Assembly (NCBI RefSeq): GCF_006352065.1
Contig: NZ_CP040915.1
Location: forward strand, 2,418,001-2,482,000
Source of the DNA: Georgenia yuyongxinii
GTDB taxonomy: Bacteria; Actinomycetota; Actinomycetes; Actinomycetales; Actinomycetaceae
DNA: 64,000 bases
Reading direction: 5' to 3'
The position numbers were made by a program, and so were the translations under genes. The notes below the pieces were generated by a model that was not told where the DNA came from, made no database searches, and saw only the letters and a list, made by a program, of their open reading frames with translations. Positions 9,179 through 18,116 of the stretch are shown here, piece after piece (the first letter of the stretch is position 1; each line of letters begins with the position of its first letter).

Positions 9179-10276
9179 ATGAACCGCACGATCGTCATCG
9201 GGGCCGGGCAGGCGGGCCTCGCCGCCGGCTACCAGCTCACGCGCCACGGACTGCCCTTCACCATCCTGGAGGCCGACGACCGGATCGGTGGCTCGTGGAA
9301 CCACCGCTGGGACACCATGCGGCTCTTCACCCCCGCGATCAAGGACGGACTGCCCGGCGTGCCCTTCCCCCGGGGCGACCGCTTCCCGACAGGCGCGCAG
9401 ATGGCCGCCTACCTCTCCGGTTACGCGGACCGGTTCGGCATGGTCGTCCGCACCGGTATCCAGGTGGACGGGCTCTTCCGCGACGGCGAGCGGTACACCG
9501 TGACGGCAGGATCGGAGAGCTTCGAGGCCGAGAACGTCATCCTGGCGACCGGGGCCGAACGGGTCCCGAACGTCCCGCCCTTCGCCGCCGACCTCTCCCC
9601 CGCGATCGCCCAGCTGCACTCGGGCGACTACCGCAACCCGGTCCAGCTACAGCCCGGCGCGGTCTTGGTCGTCGGTGCCGGCAACTCCGGGGCGGACCTC
9701 GCCCTCGACCTGGCACCGACGCATCCCGTGGTGCTCGCCGGCCGGCACCCTGGCCACATCCCGCCGCGCATCGAGTCCCCGGTCATGCGGGTGGGGTTCC
9801 GGTTCATCGCGTTCGCGTGGACGTACATCCTCACCGAGAACACCCGGCCCGGCCGGGCGTCGCGGGAGAAGGTGCTCGCCGGCCACTCCGGCCCGCTCAT
9901 CCGGGTCAAGCCCCAGGACCTCGACGCGGCGGGCGTCCGCCGGGCACCTCGGGTCACCGGAGTGGTGCACGGGCTGCCGCAGACCGAGGACGGCGACATC
10001 CACGACGTCGCCAACGTGGTCTGGGCCACTGGCTTCCGGCCCGGCTACGAGTGGCTCAGCCTGCCCGGGCTCGACACGTCCGGCGGTCTCGAGAACGACC
10101 GGGGCGCCGTCGTCGGGCAGCCGGGGCTGTACGTCCTTGGGCAGCTGTTCCAGTACCGGTTCGGCTCGCACAACGTGGTCGGCGTCCCGCACGACGCAGA
10201 GATGGTCGTCGCGGACATCCGCCGCCGGGCGGGCCGCGGCGTCAGCGTCGCAGGCGCAGCGCGCAGCAGGTGGTGA
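9179..10276 (+). CDS. FAD/NAD(P)-binding monooxygenase (CzcO/FMO-like)
   Basis: A 365-residue flavoprotein with two Rossmann motifs: GAGQAGLAAGY at residue 8 for FAD and VVGAGNSGADLALD near residue 164 for NADPH. QLHSGDYRNP between them is the diagnostic segment of small FMO/CzcO-like enzymes. VVWATGFRPGYEWL is the second ATG motif. It probably hydroxylates or oxidises a small nucleophilic substrate. GAAGGAG is 7 bases upstream of the ATG. Its 3' end is convergent with the hypothetical membrane gene at 10312 with only 35 bases between stops. Confidence 0.88.
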   Translation: MNRTIVIGAGQAGLAAGYQLTRHGLPFTILEADDRIGGSWNHRWDTMRLFTPAIKDGLPGVPFPRGDRFPTGAQMAAYLSGYADRFGMVVRTGIQVDGLFRDGERYTVTAGSESFEAENVILATGAERVPNVPPFAADLSPAIAQLHSGDYRNPVQLQPGAVLVVGAGNSGADLALDLAPTHPVVLAGRHPGHIPPRIESPVMRVGFRFIAFAWTYILTENTRPGRASREKVLAGHSGPLIRVKPQDLDAAGVRRAPRVTGVVHGLPQTEDGDIHDVANVVWATGFRPGYEWLSLPGLDTSGGLENDRGAVVGQPGLYVLGQLFQYRFGSHNVVGVPHDAEMVVADIRRRAGRGVSVAGAARSRW

Positions 10277-10311
10277 CGCGACCGTCGACGCCTCCCGGCG
10301 GCGGTGACGCA

Positions 10312-11016
10312 TCAGGGCTGGCCCCCGTCCTCCCCACGCGGGGCGTCGATCGCCCCGGCGATGCGCTGCTCGAAGGCGTCGGTGGTGGCGGTCGGCAGCA
10401 CGACGAGCCCCTCGAGCTCGCGCGTCGCGCGTTTGTAGGCGGACTGCCGCTCGGCATGGGTGGCCGCCGGATCGTCGGCGATGGCGATGAACTTCTTCGC
10501 GCGGACCAGCGCCTGCTGCTCCGGCACGGTGAAGTCCGACGTGCGACGCCGCCTTGCCTCCTGCTCGGCCAGGTCGAACGCCGTCTCGAAGTGGCGCACG
10601 GCGTCGCGGTACTCGGCGAGCAGGCCGGCGTCCTGCAGCTCCATCGCGTCGTCGGGCCGCAGGGCGTCCGCGTCCCGCTTGGCCCGGTGGAAGTCCAACG
10701 TGAGCGGCTCGCGCATGTCGGTCATGAGCGGGTAGTCGATGAGCTTGGCGACGTCGAGCTCGTAGTCGAGCCACCGCTTGGTGACGGCCTGGTGCCGTGC
10801 GAGGGTCCGGTCGATCTCGCTCTGGGTGACCCTGGCCTGCTCGGCCGCGGCGGCGCGGGCGCCGTACTTGATCCGCGCGAGCTCGATCCTGTCCTGCCGG
10901 CGCCGCTCGTCCCACTTACGGGCGTTGCGCATAAAGGCGTTGACGGAGCCGCCGAGGGCACCGCCGATCGGGAAGACGAGCCACCAGTAGTTGCCGATGA
11001 ACTCGAGGACATCCAC
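10312..11016 (-). CDS. hypothetical protein with N-terminal membrane anchor
   Basis: A 234-residue protein not assigned to a named family. Residues 3-28 form one hydrophobic segment (FIGNYWWLVFPIGGALGG); the rest is a long charged, mainly helical, probably coiled-coil region from residue 30 to 190 (RKWDERRRQDRIELARIKYG). This architecture suggests an inner-membrane protein with a cytosolic helical domain. The start is GTG at 11016. Function unknown; similar-looking proteins are scattered in Micrococcales. Confidence 0.6.
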   Translation of the reverse strand: MDVLEFIGNYWWLVFPIGGALGGSVNAFMRNARKWDERRRQDRIELARIKYGARAAAAEQARVTQSEIDRTLARHQAVTKRWLDYELDVAKLIDYPLMTDMREPLTLDFHRAKRDADALRPDDAMELQDAGLLAEYRDAVRHFETAFDLAEQEARRRRTSDFTVPEQQALVRAKKFIAIADDPAATHAERQSAYKRATRELEGLVVLPTATTDAFEQRIAGAIDAPRGEDGGQP

Positions 11017-11127
11017 GGCGGGAGTCTAGGTGACCATCCATCCACCGGGACCGCGCTCCGTTTCCTCGCGCGCCGCCATCGTCCGTTTCGTAGTGTCGAC
11101 GCCATAACCACACTGCCGCCCCCTTGT

Positions 11128-11170
11128 CGCGACATGTCATCTGCTCCGCGACATCTCATGACATGTCGCG
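11128..11170. repeat. Dyad-symmetric intergenic repeat, copy A
   Basis: Arms 11128-11140 (CGCGACATGTCAT) and 11158-11170 are perfect reverse complements around a 17-base spacer that contains another CGCGACATCTC half unit. From 11129 it matches the start of the repeat block at 50153 in 24 of 29 positions (GCGA-S-ATGTCATCT pattern). It lies in the 268-base gap between two minus-strand genes. The same kind of sequence in two unrelated gaps 39 kb apart marks a dispersed repeat family rather than a gene-specific site. Confidence 0.75.
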
Positions 11171-11284
11171 AAAATGACTCAGCCGGCTGGCCCCAGCCTC
11201 TACGGCGATATCAACGGAGACGGCTGCAACGGTCACTTGTGCGTCCGCCTCGGAAGGGCGCCCTCGGGCTGTCGCGACCGAGAA

Positions 11285-11995
11285 TCAGTCCCGGCCGGTC
11301 CTGCTCACGGCGTCGAGGATGACCTGCGCCAGCTTCTCCGGCTGGGTCAGCTGCGGCCAGTGCCCGCCGGGCAGGTCGACGTACTCGACCTTCGCGCGGG
11401 CCAGCTCGCTGACCGCCTCGTCCCCCGAGTCGACCCACGTGCGCAGGTCCGCGGCGGTGTACTCGGGGCACACCGCGGTCACCGGCACCTCGAAGCGGCG
11501 CTCGTCGGAGAGCCGCACTGGGTCGGTGAGCACGGCCGCCGGCGCCGGGATGGCGTCGGCGTAGAGCCGGGCGAGCGCGGCGTCGTCGAGGTCGACGATG
11601 TTGGCCTCCTCGCCGATCGCCGCCCAGTCCGGCATCGTCACCTCGCCGTCCTGCTCGGGCAGCCCGGTGAGGAGCGAGTCGCCGTCGGCCGACGGGAACC
11701 CGCCGACGTAGACCGCCCGCATCACACGGTCCGGGCGCGCGTCGACGGCGGCGTGCGCGATGCCGCTGCCGGCCGAGTGCGCAACCAGCAGGACGGGCCC
11801 GTCCGCCTCGTCGACGGCGGCGACCACCGCGGCGACGTGGTCGGCCAGGGTGATCCCGGACCGGTCGGCGTCCTTGCTCTCCATGCCGGGCAACGTCAGG
11901 GCCCGAGCTCGGTGGCCGTGCTCCTCGAGGAGCGGCGTGACACGGTCCCACGACGAACCGTGGAGCCAGAGACCTGGAACGAGCACGATGTCCAT
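11285..11995 (-). CDS. alpha/beta hydrolase
   Basis: A 236-residue alpha/beta-hydrolase of the short esterase-like type. DIVLVPGLWLHGSSWD holds the oxyanion-hole HG pattern, LLVAHSAGSGIA carries the nucleophile elbow (Ser in AHSAG), and GGHWPQLTQPEKLA supplies the catalytic His. No signal peptide is present. It may hydrolyse esters or similar bonds; the substrate is unknown. It is about 90 bases downstream of the response-regulator gene on the same strand, so it could be read through from the two-component operon. Confidence 0.85.
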   Translation of the reverse strand: MDIVLVPGLWLHGSSWDRVTPLLEEHGHRARALTLPGMESKDADRSGITLADHVAAVVAAVDEADGPVLLVAHSAGSGIAHAAVDARPDRVMRAVYVGGFPSADGDSLLTGLPEQDGEVTMPDWAAIGEEANIVDLDDAALARLYADAIPAPAAVLTDPVRLSDERRFEVPVTAVCPEYTAADLRTWVDSGDEAVSELARAKVEYVDLPGGHWPQLTQPEKLAQVILDAVSRTGRD

Positions 11996-12084
11996 GGCAG
12001 TCCTCCGGGTAACGTCGGAGCCGACGATCGGGACTTCTCGACCGTCCGCGACGACGCTAACAGGCGACCCGGGACGCCGGTCGC

Positions 12085-12804
12085 TCAGCCGGGCTCGCCC
12101 GCTTGGACGAGGCCCGACTCGTAGGCGACGACGGCGATCTGGACCCGGTCCCGCAGGTCGAGCTTGGTCAGCACCCGCGAGACGTAGGTCTTCACGGTGG
12201 CCTCGCTCAGGAAGAGCTGCGCCCCGATCTCGGCGTTGGACAGGCCCCGGGCAACCAGTCGCACCACACCGATCTCACGCTCGCTCAGGGCGCTCAGCTC
12301 CGCGGGCAGCTGCCCCGCCCGCGGCCGGCGCGCGAACTGGGCGAGCAGCCGGGTGATCAGCGCCGGAGCGAGCATCGACTCCCCGCGAGCGACCACCCGG
12401 ACGGCGTGCACGAGGTCGTCCGGAGCCACGTCCTTGAGCAAGAACCCCGCGGCCCCGCCGCGGACCGCGGACCACACGTACTCGTCGAGGTCGAACGTGG
12501 TCAGGACGAGGATCTTCGGGTGCGGGCCGGCGCCGGCGAGGATCTCGCGGGTGGCGGCGACGCCGTCGAGCCGGGGCATGCGGATGTCCATGAGCACGAC
12601 GTCGGGGCGCAGCTCGCGCGCAGCGGTGACGGCGGCCCGGCCGTCCGCCGCCTCGCCGACGACGTCCAGGCCGGCGCGCTCGAGGATGAGCCGGAAGCCC
12701 ATCCGGACGAGCTCCTGGTCGTCGACCACGAGCACGGTGGTCGGGGGTGCCGCCGTAACGGGCGCCGCGGTACCGGTCGCCCTCGCTCCGGAAGGGGTGC
12801 TCAC
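12085..12804 (-). CDS. NarL/LuxR-family response regulator
   Basis: A 239-residue regulator. Receiver domain from about residue 22 (TVLVVDDQELVRMGF), with the phospho-acceptor Asp in VVLMDIRMP and the conserved Thr and Lys in LVLTTF and FLLKD. LuxR-type HTH at residues 168-232 (LSEREIGVVRLVARGLSNAE). A Thr/Ala/Pro-rich 20-residue N-terminal extension is unusual, and the GTG at 12804 may be an over-long start. It overlaps the kinase stop by GTGA, so the pair is coupled. The probable target is the divergent membrane protein gene at 14200. Confidence 0.92.
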   Translation of the reverse strand: MSTPSGARATGTAAPVTAAPPTTVLVVDDQELVRMGFRLILERAGLDVVGEAADGRAAVTAARELRPDVVLMDIRMPRLDGVAATREILAGAGPHPKILVLTTFDLDEYVWSAVRGGAAGFLLKDVAPDDLVHAVRVVARGESMLAPALITRLLAQFARRPRAGQLPAELSALSEREIGVVRLVARGLSNAEIGAQLFLSEATVKTYVSRVLTKLDLRDRVQIAVVAYESGLVQAGEPG

Positions 12805-13970
12805 GCCCCCTCCAGAGGCAGGACGGCGTCGACGGTGAACCCGGGCGCCGACGTGACGGTGAGGGTGCCGCCGAAGAGGGCCGCCCGCTCCCGCATGCCG
12901 ACGATCCCGTGCCCGGGCTCGCCCTCGGCGGAGCGGGCCGGGCCGCCGTCGGACACCCGGATCCGCAGGTCCGCCTCGCCGAAGTGGAGCGCGACGCGGG
13001 CCCGCTCGGCCACGGAGTGTCGGCGCACGTTCGTCAGCGCCTCCTGGACGATCCGGTACGCGGTCAGGTCGAGGCCCGCGGCGAGCGGGGTCCGCTCCCC
13101 CGTGACCTCGACGTCGACCTCGAGACCCGACTCACGCACCGCACCGACGAGCTCGGGCAGCGCGTCGACCCCGGGCTGCGGGGTGAACGCACCGACCGGC
13201 TCGAGCTCGCGCAGCATGTGCACCATCCGGCGCATCTCGGTCAGCGCACCGGCACCAGTGGAGCGGATGGCGGCCAGCGCCCGGCGAGCGAACGCGGGGT
13301 CGTCGTCGACCACCTGCTCGGCGGCGCCGGCCTGGACCACGATGACGCCGACGGCGTGGGCGACGATGTCGTGCAGCTCCCGGGCGATACGGGCTCGCTC
13401 CTCGGCGACGGCGGCCGCGGCCCGCTCCCGCGCCGTCGTCTCGGCCTGGTGGGCGCGCACGGCAGCCGCGGCGGCGTGTTCGGCCGCGGCGGCGGCCCGG
13501 TCCGCGGACACGCGCAGCCCGTGCCCGCACAGGAACGCCAGGGTCACCGCGCCCCAGTGGAAGACCAACTCCCCCGGGTCGCGCAGGAGCGGGAGGAAGA
13601 GGTCGGCGACGACGAGCAGCACCGCCATCGCGACCGCGGTCAGCCACCGCAGCCGGCCGGGCGCGTGCCGGGCGAGCGAGTAGACCAGGACGAGCATCGG
13701 CACGAGCTGGCCGAGAAAGAGGACCTGGAGCGACCCGCCGGTCATGACGCCAAGGACCGGCCACACCGCGAGCGCGGCCAGCGCCAGGCGTGGCCGGGTG
13801 CGGCGCTGGGACAGCAGCGCCGCAAACGCCACGATCCCGGCCGAGCTGACGACGGGCGAGCCCGAGCCGTAGACGGACTCCATCGGCAGCCACACCTCGA
13901 CCAGGCCCAGCACGGCGACCAGGGCGGCGACGCCGACGTCCTGCATCCGTTCCCGCCTAGGGTGCTCCAC
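12801..13970 (-). CDS. HisKA_3-type sensor histidine kinase
   Basis: A 389-residue membrane kinase. Residues 8-160 contain about five hydrophobic segments with little extracytoplasmic loop, suggesting it senses a membrane-embedded signal. The dimerisation/phospho-acceptor motif is RELHDIVAHAVGVIV, His in the ELHD box. The C-terminal ATPase carries the N box and a GHGIVGMRERAALFGG G box. Architecture matches actinobacterial NarX/DesK-like kinases next to NarL-type regulators. The start is GTG at 13970; an ATG eight codons in is possible. Confidence 0.92.
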   Translation of the reverse strand: MEHPRRERMQDVGVAALVAVLGLVEVWLPMESVYGSGSPVVSSAGIVAFAALLSQRRTRPRLALAALAVWPVLGVMTGGSLQVLFLGQLVPMLVLVYSLARHAPGRLRWLTAVAMAVLLVVADLFLPLLRDPGELVFHWGAVTLAFLCGHGLRVSADRAAAAAEHAAAAAVRAHQAETTARERAAAAVAEERARIARELHDIVAHAVGVIVVQAGAAEQVVDDDPAFARRALAAIRSTGAGALTEMRRMVHMLRELEPVGAFTPQPGVDALPELVGAVRESGLEVDVEVTGERTPLAAGLDLTAYRIVQEALTNVRRHSVAERARVALHFGEADLRIRVSDGGPARSAEGEPGHGIVGMRERAALFGGTLTVTSAPGFTVDAVLPLEGA

Positions 13971-14134
13971 GGGCTCAATGTACGGCGGCTGCCGCCGGTC
14001 CGGTGTCGTTCCGGAGGTGACTGGCAGTCAACCCGGGTTGATCCGGGTGGCGCGACGGGTCAACTCCAGGCGCCATCCCCGGCGACCCGCCGCCGATGCC
14101 GGGTGACCTGGCCCGTCCCTAGCGTCGGTCCCAG

Positions 14135-14183
14135 CCGGCACTGTCGCCGGGACCTCTTCGAACCCGGCACCGTCGCTGGGACC
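14135..14183 (+). promoter_or_regulatory. Direct repeat in promoter of the 14200 gene
   Basis: Two 20-base copies, 14135-14154 and 14164-14183, match at 18 positions (CCGGCAC-Y-GTCGC-Y-GGGACC) with a 29-base period. The second copy ends 16 bases before the ATG at 14200, just upstream of its AAGGAG site. A palindrome AACCCGGGTT lies at 14031-14040 on the kinase side of the same gap. Repeats of this kind between a NarL-type system and a divergent gene suit a response-regulator binding site; that is inference. Confidence 0.45.
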
Positions 14184-14199
14184 ATCCCAAGGAGCCACC

Positions 14200-14889
14200 A
14201 TGCACATCTCGTCCCCCACCGTGCGTTGGACCGTCGTCGTCGCGCTCGTCCTCGCCGCCCTGACGACCGTTGTGAGTGTCCTGCTCATGCCGGACTTCTC
14301 AGGCACCCACGCGGACTGGCTGACGGCGATCGCCGCCGGCCCCGCGGCGGCCACCGCGTCCTCGCACCTGTTCACGGTGTCCCAGCTCTTCGTCGCCGTC
14401 GGCGTGGTGGGTGTCGCCGCACAGATCTACCGCCGGGCGCCGCGCCTGACGTTCCTCGCGGCGTTGCTGGTCGTGCTCGAGGCGTTCGGGCACGCGGTCC
14501 ACGGCGGCCTCAGCGCGACGATGGTCGAGATGGCGGCCGACCCCGCCAACGCCGATACCTATGCCGCTCTGCTTGAGGGCGTCGAGTCCCCGACCGGTCT
14601 GCTGCCGTACATGGCGCTCGGGCTGCTGGGCGCGGTCGTCGGCCTGATCCTGCTGGGCGTGGCGCTGTTGCGCGCGGGGTACGGCCCGCGGTGGCTGGGC
14701 GTCACGCTGATCGCGTTCGTGGTGGTCGAGTTCGGTCTCTCGGGGATCAGCATGTGGGCCACGTACCTCTCGGGCGCGCTGTTCCTCGTGGCCTTCCTCG
14801 CCATGGCGGCCCTCACCGCCCGCGGGTCCGACGGCGGAGCGCGCCGCCCGGCGACGGCGTCGACCGCCGCCGAGGTGGGCTCGAAGTGA
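14200..14889 (+). CDS. hypothetical integral membrane protein (six TM)
   Basis: A 229-residue protein with about six transmembrane helices (near residues 10-28, 50-72, 85-105, 142-165, 170-190, 192-212) and a short polar C-terminal tail. The layout resembles DUF4386-like small membrane proteins, but I cannot assign a family with certainty. AAGGAGCCACC precedes the ATG. It is divergent from a histidine kinase/response regulator pair and carries direct repeats in its leader region, so it is probably the target of that system. Confidence 0.7.
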   Translation: MHISSPTVRWTVVVALVLAALTTVVSVLLMPDFSGTHADWLTAIAAGPAAATASSHLFTVSQLFVAVGVVGVAAQIYRRAPRLTFLAALLVVLEAFGHAVHGGLSATMVEMAADPANADTYAALLEGVESPTGLLPYMALGLLGAVVGLILLGVALLRAGYGPRWLGVTLIAFVVVEFGLSGISMWATYLSGALFLVAFLAMAALTARGSDGGARRPATASTAAEVGSK

Positions 14890-15032
14890 GCCCACGGTGA
14901 CGGAGCGAGCCCCGCAGGGGCGCGTGGCTTACCGGTCCGGGCGCGTGGCCTTGCCGTCGGCGGGTCCTCACCGAGCGACTACGTCTGACCACCGGCCAAC
15001 GCTTCGGCGATGGCCTTGCACATCGGCCGTGC

Positions 15033-15579
15033 TCAGCTCTCCAGCTTCTTGACGATGCGCTGGACGGTGAGCCAGGTGCGCGTGGTGATGTCCTTGCCGT
15101 AGGTCTTGTCCAGCCAGAACATGAAGTCCGGGGTCTGGCCGGGTTGGCTGTTGTCGATGACCGCGAGGAAGACGCGGGCCGCCTTGTCGTAGCCGACAAT
15201 CCGGGTGCGCGGATCGGGCGACTCCGGCAGCCGGCCCGGTCCCGTGGCGCCGTCCTTGAGGAATGTCGCGGTCAGGTAGGTGCCCCGGCCGTGGGTCAGC
15301 CCGGGGAAGGGATCGCTGTCCAGCAGGGCACGGAGCTCGGCGTGGTCGCGGATGATCGTGCCGCCGGCGATGCCGAGCTCGCTGTGAAGCGCGCTCAAGA
15401 TCCGCTGCTCGAGAATCGGGACGTCGGCCTCGGTGCTGGTGGAACACGATGTTGCCGCTGGCCAGCACCGAGCCCACGTGCTCGAACCCCAGACCTTCGA
15501 ACACCCCGCGCAGCTTGTCGTTGGTCATGTTCGGGTTGCTCGGTGTGATCCCGCGCAGCAGTGCCGCGTACCTGTACAC
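15033..15579 (-). pseudogene. DUF1697 gene with a frameshift
   Basis: The N-terminal frame gives YAALLRGITPSNPNMTNDK and VLASGNIVF, and the C-terminal frame gives GLTHGRGTYLTATFLKD and DFMFWLDKTYGKD. Both are strongly DUF1697-like and together cover the whole family length of about 180 residues. The two halves are in different frames; the switch lies near 15432-15445, just after IVFHQ. Either the gene is inactivated by a one-base change or the assembly carries an error there. The start is a GTG at 15579. Otherwise the sequence looks well conserved, suggesting recent loss. Confidence 0.8.
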
Positions 15580-15803
15580 CCCACCGAGGGTAGTCAGCCG
15601 ACGCCGGGGTGTTTTCGCAGTCGGCGCGACGTCGATCGCGCGGATCGCGCCACCTACGCCCTATCTCGCGCCGGCTCAGCAGCGGCGACCAGGCACGACG
15701 CGCGAGGGCTCGTGGGACGCCGTCGCCCGCGGCCGCGGTCAGGCGGAGACCCACGGCTCAGCCGCTGAGCTTGTGCCCGTCAGGCCTTGGGCTCGTCAGG
15801 CCG

Positions 15804-16193
15804 TCACGCTGACCGGACGCCCTCACCGTATGCGAGCACTGCCTTGTCAACCGTGAGCAGCTCGACTCCCTCCTCGAGAGCCTGCGCCACCAGCAGGCGG
15901 TCGAACGGGTCGTTGTGAAGCGGCTGAAGACTACGCACACGCAAGACGTGCGCCCCCGTCACCACCACCTCGCCCAGACCGGCCAGCCGCGCATAGGTGC
16001 GCACCGCCTCCGGATCGACATTGAAGTCCCGCCGGTCGGGGCCGGCCTTGATCACGATCTCCCACAGGCTCACGACACTGAAGGACACCTGCTGAGTGGT
16101 GTCCTCGAGGAGCGCGCGCGTGAACGCGGGCAGGCGAGCCGCCCCGAGCGCGGCCCACAGCAGGACGTGGGTGTCGAGCAGATAGGCCGTCAC
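15804..16193 (-). CDS. PIN-domain toxin (VapC-like)
   Basis: A 129-residue PIN-domain ribonuclease-type toxin. YLLDTHVLLWAALG has the first catalytic Asp, SVVSLWEIVIKAG the conserved Glu, and NDPFDRLLVAQALEEGVELLTVDKAV the remaining acidic residues. The DTHVLLW start is typical of the Sll0205-like PIN branch. It is translated from a GTG overlapping the antitoxin stop by four bases (GTGA). Family members cleave specific RNAs when freed from the antitoxin. Confidence 0.9.
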   Translation of the reverse strand: MTAYLLDTHVLLWAALGAARLPAFTRALLEDTTQQVSFSVVSLWEIVIKAGPDRRDFNVDPEAVRTYARLAGLGEVVVTGAHVLRVRSLQPLHNDPFDRLLVAQALEEGVELLTVDKAVLAYGEGVRSA

Positions 16194-16426
16194 TGCCCCA
16201 GCCCGAAGAGCTCGGCGACGTCGTCGGACATCATCTCGTCGAAGTCATCGGGGATCTTGGTTTCCGCGGCGATGCTCGGTGGCAGAAATCCCACTCGGGG
16301 AACCGCCGGCGCGTCGACGATGGGGATGACGCGGGCCACGGGCTTGCCGTTGTTCGCGATGATGAACTCTTCCTTGACGAGGCGCGAGAGGTGCGTTTTC
16401 GCCTCGTGCATGTTCACCGTCCGCAT
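16190..16426 (-). CDS. Phd/YefM-family antitoxin
   Basis: A 78-residue antitoxin for the overlapping PIN toxin. MRTVNMHEAKTHLSRLV is the N-terminal DNA-binding Phd/YefM fold, followed by EEFIIANNGKPVARVIP. The C-terminal part, DDFDEMMSDDVAELFGLGQ, is the acidic toxin-binding helix. I prefer the ATG at 16426, which has AGGGG five bases upstream, over the GTG two codons earlier. Such antitoxins normally repress their own promoter together with the toxin; a promoter should lie in the 239-base gap before the MFS gene. Confidence 0.9.
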   Translation of the reverse strand: MRTVNMHEAKTHLSRLVKEEFIIANNGKPVARVIPIVDAPAVPRVGFLPPSIAAETKIPDDFDEMMSDDVAELFGLGQ

Positions 16427-16665
16427 GGTCACCCCTTAGTTCGGCTTAGTCTACCGCGGTATCGGCAGCCGGTTCGTAGGCATGCCTAACGCCGCGGTCG
16501 CACGCCTGCTCGTCGTGAGTGAGAAGGCCGTGGCCGGGCGTACCGCGACCGGCGGAGACGTACCGCTGCTCCGGGAGCACCGCCCGTGTCGGTAGGGTTG
16601 CCTCCCTGATCAGCGGCGACGACATCCGCCGGTGCCGGGACGACAGGACCAGGACCGCGAACTCC

Positions 16666-18081
16666 ATGGCGAGCACATCAGCAACGCGCGGGGTCGGCTT
16701 CCGCTCCGAGCGGGGCCCCGTCCTCGTCGCGCTCATGCTCACCACGGCGCTCATCGCCATCGACTCCACGATCGTCGCGACGGCGGTGCCCTCGATCGTC
16801 GACGACATCGGTGGGTTCACGTCCTTCCCCTGGCTGTTCTCCAGCTACCTGCTCGCCCAGGCAGTCACCGTGCCGATCTACGCCAAGGTCTCCGACATGA
16901 TCGGGCGCAAGCCGGTCGTCTTCATCGGAATCGGGCTGTTCCTCCTCGGGTCGGTCCTGAGCGGGTTCGCGTGGAGCATGCCCGTGCTCATCGCCGCCCG
17001 GCTCGTGCAGGGCCTCGGCGCCGGTGCGGTGCAACCGATGGCGATCACGATCGCCGGGGACATCTACACGGTCGCCGAGCGGGCCAAGGTCCAGGGATAC
17101 CTCGCCAGCGTCTGGGCGGTCTCCGCCGTCCTCGGCCCGACCCTCGGCGGGACGTTCGCCTCGCTGGGGATCTGGCGGGCCATCTTCTTCGTCAACGTCC
17201 CGGTCTGTCTGCTCGCGGCGTGGATGCTTGCCAGGTCCTTCCACGAGTCGGTCGGGCGTGAGCGGCACCGGGTCGACGTCCTCGGGGCGACGCTGCTGAC
17301 CGTGGCGCTCAGCCTGCTCATGCTCGCGCTGCTCGAGGGCGGGCACGCGTGGGCGTGGGACTCCCCGGCGGGCATCACGATCGTCGCCGCCGGCGCCGTC
17401 CTGCTCATCCTGTTCGTCCTCGCCGAACGACGTGCGGCGGAGCCGGTGCTGCCCGCCTTCGTCTTCACCAGGCGCCTCCTGCTCACGACGACGCTCATCG
17501 CCTTCGGTGTCGGCGCGGTCCTGCTCGGGCTCACCTCCTACGTCCCTACCTATCTCCAGGGGGTCCTCGGCGCCGACCCGATCGTCGCCGGACTGGCTCT
17601 CGCCACCCTCACCATCGGCTGGCCCATCGCCGCCTCGGTGTCCGGGCGCATCTACCTGCGGCTGGGCTTCCGAGCGACCAACCTCATCGGAGTCGCGCTC
17701 GCCATCGCGGGCACGGTGGTCCTCGCCATCGTCGTCGCCCTCTCCCCCACGGTGCTCCTCGTGGCGACCGGATGCTTCATCGTCGGCCTCGGGCTCGGCT
17801 TCACCTCCACGCCGAGCATCGTTGCCGCGCAGTCGAGCGTGGAGTGGGCCGAGCGAGGTGTGGTCACCGGGACGAACATATTTTCCCGGTCGGTGGGCAG
17901 CGCCTTCGGCGTGGCCGTGTTCGGCGCCTTGTCCAACGCCGTCTATGCCCGGCTCGGCAACCACGGGCCCGACGCCATCGCCGAGGCCTCCAGCGCGGTT
18001 TTCCTGGCCGCCGTCGTCGCCGCGGTCCTCATCGCCGCGGCGGTCCTCGCGATGCCGAAGGTCATGGCACCGTCTGCCTGA
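16666..18081 (+). CDS. MFS transporter, DHA2 (EmrB/QacA) family
   Basis: A 471-residue drug:proton antiporter-type permease with about 14 predicted transmembrane segments. TTALIAIDSTIVATAVPSIV in TM1 carries the DHA2 motif D1, and KVSDMIGRKPVVFIG is motif A in loop 2-3. The ATG of MASTSATRG is chosen because it has AGGACC upstream and the extension before it is not membrane-like. It likely exports a hydrophobic toxic compound. No TetR/MarR regulator is adjacent. A nested hairpin at 18117-18186 could end its transcript. Confidence 0.9.
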   Translation: MASTSATRGVGFRSERGPVLVALMLTTALIAIDSTIVATAVPSIVDDIGGFTSFPWLFSSYLLAQAVTVPIYAKVSDMIGRKPVVFIGIGLFLLGSVLSGFAWSMPVLIAARLVQGLGAGAVQPMAITIAGDIYTVAERAKVQGYLASVWAVSAVLGPTLGGTFASLGIWRAIFFVNVPVCLLAAWMLARSFHESVGRERHRVDVLGATLLTVALSLLMLALLEGGHAWAWDSPAGITIVAAGAVLLILFVLAERRAAEPVLPAFVFTRRLLLTTTLIAFGVGAVLLGLTSYVPTYLQGVLGADPIVAGLALATLTIGWPIAASVSGRIYLRLGFRATNLIGVALAIAGTVVLAIVVALSPTVLLVATGCFIVGLGLGFTSTPSIVAAQSSVEWAERGVVTGTNIFSRSVGSAFGVAVFGALSNAVYARLGNHGPDAIAEASSAVFLAAVVAAVLIAAAVLAMPKVMAPSA

Positions 18082-18116
18082 GAGCTGCGCCAACCCCGCA
18101 ACGGGGGCGTCGGCGG

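Noticed and set aside
16046-16060. CTTGATCACGATC in the PIN toxin gene, resembling the TTTGATCA operator
   Set aside because: It is inside a coding frame, lacks the ATGTCAA half and is far from the catabolic genes.
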